From assembly GCA_027071315.1 (NCBI GenBank), contig JALSUP010000042.1:1-40244 (forward strand): a DNA stretch of 40,244 nt, in the 5' to 3' direction. How positions within the stretch are numbered: the stretch's first letter is position 1; each line of letters starts with the position of its first letter. Shown here one piece after another: positions 7,322 through 14,938 of the stretch. Source of the stretch: Sulfurovum sp. (GTDB lineage Bacteria > Campylobacterota > Campylobacteria > Campylobacterales > Sulfurovaceae). The position numbers and the translations under genes are program-made. Below the pieces are notes generated by a model that did no database searches, had not been told where the DNA came from, and worked only from the letters and a program-made list of their open reading frames with translations.

Positions 7322-9035
7322 CTACAAAAGTCCCTGCCAGTCGTTTATATTCATTACAAGTGTTCAATAAGCTTGCTTCTTTGTCTATGCAGATGACTTT
7401 CCCGTGTTTCAGTACCGCGATCTTGTCTGCATTCCGGATGGTACTCAGGCGGTGGGCGATGATGATGGTAATGCGCTCTTTGGTGATCTCCTCAAGTGCT
7501 TCGGTGATCTTCTTTTCACTTTTGGAGTCCAGTGCCGAGGTAGCTTCATCGAAGATGAGTATCTTCGGGTCTACATAGAGTGCCCGGGCAATGGCAATAC
7601 GCTGTCTCTGCCCTCCGGAGAGGTTGGCACCGTGCTCATTGAGCTTTGTGTGAATGCCTCCCAGCTCTTCAACGAATTCGTAGGCATTGGCCTGTTTGAG
7701 ACAGGTGATGACCTTGGTTTCATCAATGGCTTTTCCGTAAGCGACATTGGCAGCGATAGTGTCATTGAAGATGTAGACTCTCTGGGTGACAATGGAGATG
7801 CTGTTCCTCAGAGACTCCAGTGAAAAGGTGTTGATATTCTGCCCGTCCAGCAGGATCTCTCCGCTGTTCGGATCGTAAAAGCGCATGATGAGGTTGACAA
7901 TGGAGCTTTTCCCCCCGCCGCTGTCTCCTACCAGTGCCAGTCGCTCTCCCTTGTCGATGGAGAAGTTAATGCCGTTGAGCGCCTGTTTCTCACCATATTT
8001 GAGAGTGACTTCTTCAAAAGTGAGTCTGGTGACCGCTTCAATGTTTCTATTCTCTACAGAGACGATCTTCGGTTCCTGATCGAAGATATGGAGTATTCTC
8101 TCTCCGGCTGCTACGGCATCCTGTAGTGAGTTGTAGAGGTACGAGAGTCTTTTGATGGGGGTATACAGCATGAAGAGCGCTGTCAAGAATGCAAAGAATG
8201 ACCCCACAGACATGGTACCGTCTATGACTTCCATACCACCGGTCATGATGACAGCGACCACACCGATGGCACCCATGACCTCCATGAGAGGGCCGGAGAG
8301 TTCAGATGTTTTGACCGACCTCATATTGATCTTGAAAAATTCGTAATTCTCTTTGGCGAATTTATCATACTCGAACTTCTCTGCATGGTGTGCTTTAATG
8401 AGCTCAATATTGGAAAAGATTTCAGAGAGTCTGGAAGTGATGTCCGATGTCTTCTCCTGTGAAGAGTGTGAAAGTTTTTTGAGCTTTTTGGCAATGAGAG
8501 AGAGTGGGAAAATGATCAGCGGCAGCACGATAAGTGCAAAAAAGGAGAGTTTCGGACTCATGTAAATGACCACAGCAAGTAGCCCCACTGCTGTCAAAGT
8601 CTGTCGTCCTATCTCCGGTATCATGGTGGAGACCACTGCTCTGATGCGCTCTACATCATTCACATTCCGGCTGATGAGTTCCCCGGCTCTGAAGCGGTGA
8701 AAAAAGGAGATGTCCAGCTGCAGCATCTTCTCAAGCAGGCGGTTCCTGACTTTTCGTATGATATCCTGCCCGATCAATGCAGAAAAATAGACTTGTATAT
8801 ATTTCCCCCCGCCCTTCATCGCATAGACAAGGATGATCGCATAGGGAAGCAGATAGAGCATCTCCACATTCTTCTCTATGAAGATCTTGTCCAGCACAGG
8901 TTTGACCAGGTAGGCCGAAGCCGATGCCCCGACGGCAGAAAGCACCATACCGAGTATGGCCAAAAGAAAGTAGGGGAGATAGCCCTTGAAATAGGGGATC
9001 ACCAAACGTTTTAAAATAATTTTAATCTCTTTCAC
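7314..9035 (-). CDS. msbA: Lipid A export ABC transporter, permease/ATP-binding fusion (MsbA)
   Basis: MsbA flips lipid A-core across the inner membrane using ATP. The 573-residue half-transporter has six membrane helices in residues 1-310. Its nucleotide-binding domain has Walker A GDSGGGKSS (near 370), Q-loop ITQRVYIF, the signature LSGGQRQRIAIARAL, Walker B ILIFDEATSALD and the switch histidine in IIIAHRLS. Length and motif order match MsbA. A type-I peptide or drug exporter is less likely given the lipid A neighbours. TTGACA (minus strand of 9076-9081) upstream could be part of a promoter. The kinase-like gene follows with an eight-base overlap. Confidence 0.88.
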   Translation of the reverse strand: MKEIKIILKRLVIPYFKGYLPYFLLAILGMVLSAVGASASAYLVKPVLDKIFIEKNVEMLYLLPYAIILVYAMKGGGKYIQVYFSALIGQDIIRKVRNRLLEKMLQLDISFFHRFRAGELISRNVNDVERIRAVVSTMIPEIGRQTLTAVGLLAVVIYMSPKLSFFALIVLPLIIFPLSLIAKKLKKLSHSSQEKTSDITSRLSEIFSNIELIKAHHAEKFEYDKFAKENYEFFKINMRSVKTSELSGPLMEVMGAIGVVAVIMTGGMEVIDGTMSVGSFFAFLTALFMLYTPIKRLSYLYNSLQDAVAAGERILHIFDQEPKIVSVENRNIEAVTRLTFEEVTLKYGEKQALNGINFSIDKGERLALVGDSGGGKSSIVNLIMRFYDPNSGEILLDGQNINTFSLESLRNSISIVTQRVYIFNDTIAANVAYGKAIDETKVITCLKQANAYEFVEELGGIHTKLNEHGANLSGGQRQRIAIARALYVDPKILIFDEATSALDSKSEKKITEALEEITKERITIIIAHRLSTIRNADKIAVLKHGKVICIDKEASLLNTCNEYKRLAGTFVDE

Positions 9036-9095
9036 TGTTTACCTTTTTAAACATTGTGCAACATACAGAGTATATTGTCAAAATATTGATTTTGT

Positions 9096-9575
9096 TTAAG
9101 ACATAACCATGGAGTTGATAGCATCTAAAATATCTTTGAGTTCTTTTTTCAAGCGATAAATAGCATTGAGAAGATTAAGTGCAGAGGTATCATTCCCGTC
9201 ATAGTCATGGGCAATTTCATTGCGTATGTCACGTATTTCAAACCATTCATCTACATCTAAAATGTCCACTCTCTCAAGTTGATTTAAAATGTCTAAAAAG
9301 GGTTTATTGGTGTTCTCTCCCTGATACATGAGGACGGATTTGAAAAGCTTGGCACCCATACAATCCTGAAGTTTTGAAAACCTGTAGATACACTGATCAC
9401 TGTATGCCAATAGTTGATTGTTTTTTGTTAACGTGTCAAAATGACTCTTCACAATAGGAAATGGGTAGTACTTTTCCAGTTCAGTAAATGCAGTTTCAAG
9501 TCTTGTGAGATGTTTATGACTTTCTGCCAAATTGTCTAAAACTTTTTGTCTATAAACTACAGTTTTATTCCCCAT
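9096..9575 (-). CDS. HepT-like HEPN-domain RNase toxin
   Basis: The 159-residue, largely helical protein carries the HEPN active-site motif R-x4-H-x-Y in RDIRNEIAHDYDG (near residues 115-127). In HepT/MntA (type VII) systems the HEPN protein is an RNase toxin whose motif tyrosine is AMPylated by the MNT partner. The gene overlaps the preceding MNT gene by 19 bases, the usual arrangement for the pair. The stretch at its N-terminus (YRQKVLDNLAESHKHLTRLE) matches the nucleotidyltransferase substrate-binding family from which HepT was named. RNase activity is inferred. Confidence 0.82.
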   Translation of the reverse strand: MGNKTVVYRQKVLDNLAESHKHLTRLETAFTELEKYYPFPIVKSHFDTLTKNNQLLAYSDQCIYRFSKLQDCMGAKLFKSVLMYQGENTNKPFLDILNQLERVDILDVDEWFEIRDIRNEIAHDYDGNDTSALNLLNAIYRLKKELKDILDAINSMVMS

Positions 9576-9844
9576 TGCATAGCCTCCCTTTCTATTAGTC
9601 TGTTTTTATCTATATCAAATACAACATCAATCTTCTGATCACCTAATTCTCGTTTGATACGGGCTAAAAATTTTATTTTCTTTTCAAAAAGGTTTGTGTG
9701 GTCAAGAGGTTTCAAATAGAGGTCAATATCTCCTCCCTTTTTAGAGTTATCCACGCGACTTCCAAACAAATATACTTCCCCCTCATTAAAAAATTCTTTA
9801 AAATATTTTTTAATCACGTCAACATATTTAGTCGATAGCCGCAT
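9557..9844 (-). CDS. MntA-like minimal nucleotidyltransferase (antitoxin)
   Basis: The 95-residue protein has the minimal nucleotidyltransferase signature GS-x9-DxD in YLFGSRVDNSKKGGDIDLYL, plus a later DVVFDIDKN. Partnered MNTs neutralise HEPN toxins by adding AMP to the motif tyrosine. I chose the ATG at 9844, which has AAGG seven bases upstream and starts just after the Uma2 stop. A longer reading starting within the Uma2 gene would add 14 unlikely residues. It overlaps the HepT gene by 19 bases. The two, with Uma2, form a three-gene cassette inserted in a lipopolysaccharide region. Confidence 0.82.
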   Translation of the reverse strand: MRLSTKYVDVIKKYFKEFFNEGEVYLFGSRVDNSKKGGDIDLYLKPLDHTNLFEKKIKFLARIKRELGDQKIDVVFDIDKNRLIEREAMQWGIKL

Positions 9845-9854
9845 ATCCAACCTT

Positions 9855-10400
9855 TTATTTTCTGAACCGCTTAAAGACTCTGTCAAAATCTATATTTGCC
9901 TTGCAGAGTGTTTCTTCAAATGTGTAGCTTTGCGTCGAAAAATCGCCTTGTTTACGGTACTTTCCGTCTTTCAGTTTATAGACTTTTGCGTAGAGCTCTT
10001 TGGGGTAAACAATGATATAATATTTAACAAGTTCTGCTTCATATTTTTGAAACTTATAGCCCTCGTCATTTTTTGCAGTTGACGGAGAGATGACTTCTAC
10101 TATAATTTCAGGTGCCTTAGTAATATAAGCATTATGAGGTTCATCACAGATCAATGCAACATCAGGATGTAATACTGTGTCATCAGCCAGTTTGTAGTCT
10201 TCCTCTCCCAGTACCAGGCATCGTTCACATCCCTCAGTCTCACTATCTAACTGTGAAATGAATTTTGTAGCAATAGCTTGATGTTCTATCATAGGTGCAG
10301 GACTCATAGCAATAGGATACCCTTCATAAAGTTCCCATTTACCTTCCCATAATCTATAATCTTCATAGGTATAATGCTTTAAATAATCCAATGCAGCCAT
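9855..10400 (-). CDS. Uma2-family (DUF820) putative restriction-endonuclease-fold protein
   Basis: The 181-residue product has the Uma2 pattern: YEDYRLWEGKWELYEGYPIA, a central HPDVALICDE, then PEIIVEVISPST and a lysine-containing KFQKYE, which together form a PD-(D/E)xK-like site. The family is very common in cyanobacteria and other genomes with many dispersed repeats. Its biological role is unproven. The ATG at 10400 is preferred over an upstream in-frame ATG at 10421 because AGGA sits seven bases before it. It leads the Uma2-MNT-HEPN cassette and has its own TATAAT box. Confidence 0.8.
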   Translation of the reverse strand: MAALDYLKHYTYEDYRLWEGKWELYEGYPIAMSPAPMIEHQAIATKFISQLDSETEGCERCLVLGEEDYKLADDTVLHPDVALICDEPHNAYITKAPEIIVEVISPSTAKNDEGYKFQKYEAELVKYYIIVYPKELYAKVYKLKDGKYRKQGDFSTQSYTFEETLCKANIDFDRVFKRFRK

Positions 10401-10432
10401 TATTAAGTCCTCATATTTCAATTGATGAATAT

Positions 10433-10438
10433 ATTATA
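10433..10438 (-). promoter_or_regulatory. Probable -10 box of the Uma2-MntA-HepT cassette
   Basis: The minus strand reads TGCTATAATATATTC, with a perfect TATAAT 33 bases upstream of the Uma2 start at 10400. The cassette therefore carries its own promoter and need not depend on the wbaP-like gene upstream. Confidence 0.5.
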
Positions 10439-10454
10439 GCATAATACATGATCT

Positions 10455-10535
10455 CTAGCTCGCACCTTCACGTACAAGCACGGTTTTGATGGTTTTGAGC
10501 AGGATCACCAGGTCTATCCAAAGATAAATGTACAG
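10455..10535 (-). pseudogene. 3'-end remnant of a second WbaP-like sugar transferase gene
   Basis: The minus strand encodes 26 codons and a TAG whose product includes LVILLKTIKTVLVREGAS. This matches the C-terminus of the intact upstream transferase (LDIVILIKTVRVVLLKEGAY) but is clearly diverged in DNA and protein. It has no start or ribosome-binding site and begins six bases after the intact gene's stop. It is best read as the tail of an earlier allele left behind when the present gene replaced it by recombination. Confidence 0.8.
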
Positions 10536-10540
10536 GAGAT

Positions 10541-11860
10541 CTAATATGCACCTTCTTTAAGTAAAACAACTCTAACTGTTTTGATTAGTATAACTATGTC
10601 TAACCATAGTGACCAGTTTTGCACATACCATTTATCTGTTTTAACACGAAACTCGTAGTCTGTGTCACTTCGTCCACTGACTTGCCATAGTCCAGTAATA
10701 CCTGGTTTTACCATGAAGTAGTATTCCGCATCTTCTTTATAGTAATTGTCAATTTCTTTTTGTATCACAGGACGAGGCCCCACGAAATTCATTTCACCTT
10801 TGAGTACATTGAAGATTTGGGGAAGTTCATCCAGTGATGTTTTACGTAAAAATGCCCCTATCTTCGTTACTCTTGGATCATTTTTTAACTTGAAGTTCTT
10901 TTCCCACTCCTGACGTATCTCTTTATTGCTACTTAAAAGTTTCTCAAGTCGTTCATTTGCATCAGAATACATACTTCTAAATTTAAGAGTTGGTATAGTT
11001 TTACCGTCTCTACCCACTCTGTTATGTGCGAAAAAAATAGGCCCAGGTGACTCTTTTTTGATGAGTATTGCAAAAATGGCAAGCAGAGGAAGTAAGACAG
11101 GAAGAGACAGTATTGCTAAAGCATAGTTAAAGAGTTGTTGAATGTATCTTCTGTAGGGACTTTTCAGTCTATTTTTAAATACAACCAGATTAGTATGGGT
11201 ATTAGAAAGTTCATAGATCTGTGATTGTGTAAGATTATAATCGTTAAGCATGGGAATATAAATGACTTCATGTCTTTTTTGTATCTCATCTTCAACTACT
11301 TTTTGTAGTTCATTTTGTGTAAAACTATTAGAGTTTATAAACACAGTTTTCGCATGAGTATTATCGGATTTCACATAGCCAAAGTAGGGATTTTTATAAA
11401 GTTCTTTTGCAATAAAGGGGTCATCTCCCATTATGAGTGCTTCTCTTTGCCATAGACCTTTTTTATAAAGGAATTTCTTACCGATATTCTTAAATAGAGG
11501 TATAAGCAGTGCCATAGCAGAAAAGATAAAAAGAATGGTTGCTCTAGAGTAGGTATCAATTGTTTTGGTAATGGCTAAAATGGCCATTATAGCGATCAAG
11601 GCGAAAATAAGAGACCTCATGATCTCTCTGCTCTCATGCCAAAAGTCATATCGTTTGGTGTAAATACCTTCATAAGCCATCAAGAGTATGGGAAAAATAT
11701 AAAGGGGCCAATAGCCAAGATAGTGTGAAAGTTCATGACCAAAGCGAGTGCCAAGACTGTCTCCAAAGAGTGCACGAATCTGATACCCTATAACTATGGC
11801 CAATATGATGGCAAGGAGGTCTAATGTAAAAATGACAGCTTTGCTTAATAATTCTTTCAT
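10541..11860 (-). CDS. WbaP/WcaJ-like undecaprenyl-phosphate sugar-1-phosphate transferase
   Basis: The enzyme starts glycan assembly by moving a sugar-1-phosphate from a UDP-sugar to undecaprenyl phosphate at the inner membrane. The 439-residue product has an N-terminal set of about five membrane helices, a central CoA-binding-like domain and the C-terminal bacterial sugar transferase domain. That domain contains a reentrant helix (LFNYALAILSLPVLLPLLA), LKFRSMYSDA, RKTSLDELPQIFNVLKGEM, FVGPRP and KPGITGLWQVSGRS. Whether it adds Gal-1-P, Glc-1-P or another sugar cannot be read from sequence. Its start overlaps the DUF4422 gene by four bases. Confidence 0.9.
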   Translation of the reverse strand: MKELLSKAVIFTLDLLAIILAIVIGYQIRALFGDSLGTRFGHELSHYLGYWPLYIFPILLMAYEGIYTKRYDFWHESREIMRSLIFALIAIMAILAITKTIDTYSRATILFIFSAMALLIPLFKNIGKKFLYKKGLWQREALIMGDDPFIAKELYKNPYFGYVKSDNTHAKTVFINSNSFTQNELQKVVEDEIQKRHEVIYIPMLNDYNLTQSQIYELSNTHTNLVVFKNRLKSPYRRYIQQLFNYALAILSLPVLLPLLAIFAILIKKESPGPIFFAHNRVGRDGKTIPTLKFRSMYSDANERLEKLLSSNKEIRQEWEKNFKLKNDPRVTKIGAFLRKTSLDELPQIFNVLKGEMNFVGPRPVIQKEIDNYYKEDAEYYFMVKPGITGLWQVSGRSDTDYEFRVKTDKWYVQNWSLWLDIVILIKTVRVVLLKEGAY

Positions 11861-12615
11861 TTTAAGAATTTCCTTTTTAGGAGACCAGATGCTTTAAGTA
11901 AAAGGTTTTCACCTTCTATATTGACGATCTTCAATTCATTTATTTTGAGTTCATTTTTAATGATCCAGACATTAAACAGTCTTTCAGAAACAAAACCAAA
12001 TATCCTACTTTGATAGGTATCATATTTGGATATGTCTACTCTTTTTTCAAGTTCAATAAGTACATCAAAAAGCCATTCCATATACGCATTGAAAAGTTCT
12101 TTTTTCATAACAAACATATTGAACAGGTAGAGTTCTCTTCTTTGCATGAGCGTATCAAATGAATTCACATAGTCAGGATACTTTTTTGACAGGATTTCTC
12201 TGAGTATTAAAAGGTCATCTTTATTGTGAGCATTGGCATAGTGGTTTTCTATGGTTTCTATGTAGTACTTACGTTTTTTTGGGAGCAGTATGTCATAAGA
12301 TTGCATCAGTGTGCCAATTTGTCTCTCTGAAAGTATACTAAACTTCTTAAAAGGAAGATCTCCATAAAAGTATCTTCTGTAATGTACTAGACCACAGTAC
12401 TTTTGTGTTTTAAAGTAGTCATTCTTCCAAGCCCAATACAGTGCGGTGAGTTCACAAAAGTTTCTGTTTTTAAAAGAAATATTATCACCAGTCTCATCTC
12501 CCAAATACCCAAAGTCATCCTCTGTGAGTATTTTACCTACATGTATCGGTTGATAGAGACCGCTATCAGGAAAATCATACTGCTTATGGGTAGCGACTAA
12601 TATTTTGGAATTCAT
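11857..12615 (-). CDS. DUF4422-family glycosyltransferase
   Basis: The 252-residue soluble protein starts MNSKILVATHKQYDFPDSGL. It has the DUF4422 hallmarks IHVGKILT, GDETGDNISFKNRNFCELTALYWAWKN (residues about 35-65) and YCGLVHYRRYF, then YDILLPKKRKY and NMFVMKKELFNAYMEWLFDVL. Members occur in capsule and O-antigen loci and are thought to be glycosyltransferases. The substrate is unknown. The four-base overlap with the wbaP-like gene suggests it adds one of the first sugars after the initiating step. Confidence 0.82.
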   Translation of the reverse strand: MNSKILVATHKQYDFPDSGLYQPIHVGKILTEDDFGYLGDETGDNISFKNRNFCELTALYWAWKNDYFKTQKYCGLVHYRRYFYGDLPFKKFSILSERQIGTLMQSYDILLPKKRKYYIETIENHYANAHNKDDLLILREILSKKYPDYVNSFDTLMQRRELYLFNMFVMKKELFNAYMEWLFDVLIELEKRVDISKYDTYQSRIFGFVSERLFNVWIIKNELKINELKIVNIEGENLLLKASGLLKRKFLK

Positions 12616-12666
12616 GATAATATTATATCGTTAAAAACTTCCAAATTGAACGTAATTGAGGTATTT

Positions 12667-12756
12667 TTACTCTTCCGATAATTTTACTGCACTAAAGTAA
12701 AGTACACCCACAGTAAGAATTCCAAGTAGTATGATTGCTGCCGTTGCTAAAGTCAT
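12667..12756 (-). CDS. Small single-span membrane protein (29 residues)
   Basis: This short gene reads MTLATAAIILLGILTVGVLY followed by FSAVKLSEE. One hydrophobic helix covers almost the whole chain, with a short charged tail. AAGGA stands eight bases before the ATG, and the ATG begins one base after the stop of the 76-residue membrane protein, so the two are translationally coupled. No function is recognised. The clear ribosome-binding site and the tight spacing are the reasons to count it as real. Confidence 0.55.
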   Translation of the reverse strand: MTLATAAIILLGILTVGVLYFSAVKLSEE

Positions 12757-12757
12757 G

Positions 12758-12988
12758 TTATAGTTCCTTTATTTCCTGAGTCTTTTTTCTAATTTGTAAA
12801 ACAATCAAAACAATGACGCCTATTATAGCTATTGCAAATACTATGCCGGCCCAAAATAGAATATCGACTCTTTCCAAATCATATCGTTTTACAATACTTC
12901 CAATTAAGATTACTAAAACACCAAATGATATGCTCATAGCTACACGTAGTGTATTGAGTAACTCTTTTACTTCATCTATTTTTCCCAT
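12758..12988 (-). CDS. Small two-helix membrane protein
   Basis: The 76-residue product has a charged start (MGKIDEVKELLNTLR), two hydrophobic helices (about residues 17-33 and 43-65) joined by KRYDLERVD, and a charged tail (QIRKKTQEIKEL). I do not recognise the family. It is followed directly by a 29-residue membrane peptide gene. A TTGACA/TACACT promoter lies so close upstream that the expected transcript start is at or next to the ATG, and no Shine-Dalgarno sequence is seen, so the message may be leaderless. Confidence 0.65.
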   Translation of the reverse strand: MGKIDEVKELLNTLRVAMSISFGVLVILIGSIVKRYDLERVDILFWAGIVFAIAIIGVIVLIVLQIRKKTQEIKEL

Positions 12989-12994
12989 ACATTG

Positions 12995-13023
12995 AGTGTA
13001 TCAGAAATAGATTTTTTTGTCAA
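12995..13023 (-). promoter_or_regulatory. Promoter of the small membrane protein pair
   Basis: On the minus strand a perfect TTGACA (13018-13023) is followed after 18 bases by TACACT (12995-13000). The start codon at 12988 lies only six bases past the -10 box. It is one of the few promoters in the window with a recognisable -35. Confidence 0.55.
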
Positions 13024-13028
13024 AGATT

Positions 13029-14174
13029 TTATATGTTAATTTCACTAGTAAATACTTCTAGTGCTCGTGCCACAATGTCATCCATATCATAATACTTGTA
13101 TTCGGCAAGTCTCCCCACAAGTAGAAGATTGGGTATCTGCTGTGCAAAGGCAGCATATTGGTTATATTTCATCTGGTTTTCATCGGTAAACATTGGGTAA
13201 TAAGGAGTATTGACATCCCTTTGGTACGCTTGTGGGTACTCCTTGAGTATGGTTGTTTTTTGAGTTGCTGCAGGGTGTATGTGTTTAAATTCTGTGATGC
13301 GGGTGTAGTCATGTTCATTGGGGTAGTTGACAACAGCATGCCCCTGATAGAACTCCTTATCCAGTGTTTCAAATTCAAGTTCTATGGAACGGTAGGGAAG
13401 TTCTCCAAAGGTATCTGCAAAGAGTTCATCTATCATGCCTGTAAATATGACTTTTGCCGGAGGCTCTTTGCCATCAAAAAAGAGTGTGTTGTCTTTGATG
13501 GCTATTCTGTCAAGTGCATCACAATTTAACGCTATGTCAATGTTCTTATGCGTTAGCATCTTTTTAAAAAGTTTGGTATACCCCTCAGATGGTACAGCCT
13601 GGTATTTGTCAGTAAAGTACCTGTTGTCATAGCTTGTCAGCACAGGTACACGCGCCGTAACTGCCCCATCTATCTCTTCAGGTTTTTTACCCCATTGTTT
13701 AGCGGTATAGTTAACAAATATCTTGTCATAGACATATTGCGCCAACTCCTGCAGGTCAGAGTCGTTATCTTTCATAAGTTCCAATATAGGTATTTTTTGA
13801 CCTTCTCCATACTTTTCTATAAGTTTGTGTTTTAGTAGGTCTGCTTTGGGTGTAGTGTAGACTTCATAAAGAGTGTTGAAATTAAAAGGTATCGGTATGA
13901 TGTTCCCATCAACTTCTGCAACCACTTCATGTACATATTCGTGCCAGGAGGTGAATTGAGAGAGATAGTCATACACTTTTTGGTTATCAGTATGAAAAAG
14001 GTGCGGACCATAAGTATGTACGATGACACCGGATGCGTCCACTTCATCATAACAGTTTCCCCCTATGTGGGATCGTTTTTCTATGATGAGGACTTTTTTG
14101 TCAAGCTGTGTGGCGATGCGCTCTGCCAATACTGCCCCTGCAAAACCGGCACCGACTATTATATAATCATACAT
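13029..14174 (-). CDS. glf: UDP-galactopyranose mutase
   Basis: Glf is a flavoenzyme that converts UDP-galactopyranose to UDP-galactofuranose for cell-surface glycans. The 381-residue product starts MYDYIIVGAGFAGAVLAERI, the FAD-binding GxGxxG motif, followed by IEKRSHIGGNCYDE and the active-site segment YGPHLFHTD. Near the C-terminus it has VGRLAEYKYYDMDD, the conserved FAD/substrate motif with tyrosines. Length and motifs fit bacterial Glf. It implies galactofuranose in the polysaccharide; galE (34890-35912) supplies UDP-Gal. Its start overlaps the upstream membrane protein gene by eight bases. Confidence 0.95.
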   Translation of the reverse strand: MYDYIIVGAGFAGAVLAERIATQLDKKVLIIEKRSHIGGNCYDEVDASGVIVHTYGPHLFHTDNQKVYDYLSQFTSWHEYVHEVVAEVDGNIIPIPFNFNTLYEVYTTPKADLLKHKLIEKYGEGQKIPILELMKDNDSDLQELAQYVYDKIFVNYTAKQWGKKPEEIDGAVTARVPVLTSYDNRYFTDKYQAVPSEGYTKLFKKMLTHKNIDIALNCDALDRIAIKDNTLFFDGKEPPAKVIFTGMIDELFADTFGELPYRSIELEFETLDKEFYQGHAVVNYPNEHDYTRITEFKHIHPAATQKTTILKEYPQAYQRDVNTPYYPMFTDENQMKYNQYAAFAQQIPNLLLVGRLAEYKYYDMDDIVARALEVFTSEINI

Positions 14175-14931
14175 TTTTCTTTCCTCTCATCTTCACTAAA
14201 ACGATTAAAAATAATACGATTTTAATCGTTGTTAAATATAAAAATACAGATGCAATACTATCGTAATTTAGCGTTTTAAATATAAAATAAAATAGTCCAT
14301 ACATGCAGGCATCAAAAAGTTTAGTGCCAAAAAATCGAGGGAGATGGATATTTGTACGATTATACCAAGCATAATTATTGATTAGGTTAACCATTGCTAC
14401 AGGAAGAGCAAACATTAATGTAACTATACCTAAAAAGTAGATGGGTGTCACATAACGTAAAAGGCGTAACAACACAAATAATAAACGATTACCTAATCCA
14501 AATCGATATCTTAAATTATAGAAATAAAATACAATTCTAGTCAGAATGAGTAGGCCAATAAAATTCCATGTTGATTCAAATAAAGACATAACTGCGACTA
14601 AGAATAAAGCAATAAAATATCTAATATAAAATATTTTTTTTAGATTTTTTTCTAAATATAGAAGCTCTAATTTAGTGTGTCTAATCGTTGGATGTTTTTC
14701 ATAGTTGATAGCAATAACATTGTTCTCAAAATATCCAATTTCATAAATTGACATAAAGGCAGTCAATGACAGACAAAGCAGGACAATATCTGAAGAGTTA
14801 TCAGAAAAAAGAAAAACCATTAAAAATAATGGAACATAATACTCTAAAGCATAGGCAATCCCCTCGATAAACCCTTTTCGATTAATAAGGTGGGTATAGA
14901 TAAATGGTGTGGTATATACTACTAATGACAT
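14167..14931 (-). CDS. Polytopic membrane protein of unknown function
   Basis: A very hydrophobic protein with about seven to nine membrane segments, rich in F, Y, I and L. The segment YEIGYFENNVIAINYEKHPT, near the second helix, faintly recalls the N-Dxx-D...P motif of UbiA-type prenyltransferases, but without the aspartates; this is only a weak resemblance. The start is uncertain. The ATG at 14931 begins eight bases after the upstream stop, while in-frame ATGs at 15012 and 15045 would overlap the HAD gene by 74-107 bases. None has a good Shine-Dalgarno. It lies between a HAD protein and glf. Confidence 0.7.
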   Translation of the reverse strand: MSLVVYTTPFIYTHLINRKGFIEGIAYALEYYVPLFLMVFLFSDNSSDIVLLCLSLTAFMSIYEIGYFENNVIAINYEKHPTIRHTKLELLYLEKNLKKIFYIRYFIALFLVAVMSLFESTWNFIGLLILTRIVFYFYNLRYRFGLGNRLLFVLLRLLRYVTPIYFLGIVTLMFALPVAMVNLINNYAWYNRTNIHLPRFFGTKLFDACMYGLFYFIFKTLNYDSIASVFLYLTTIKIVLFLIVLVKMRGKKNV

Positions 14932-14938
14932 CAAAGAT

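Noticed and set aside
12622-12627. TATAAT on the minus strand just upstream of the DUF4422 gene
   Set aside because: It ends only six bases before the ATG, in an AT-rich stretch, and no -35 is seen. A leaderless start is possible but not supported enough to list.
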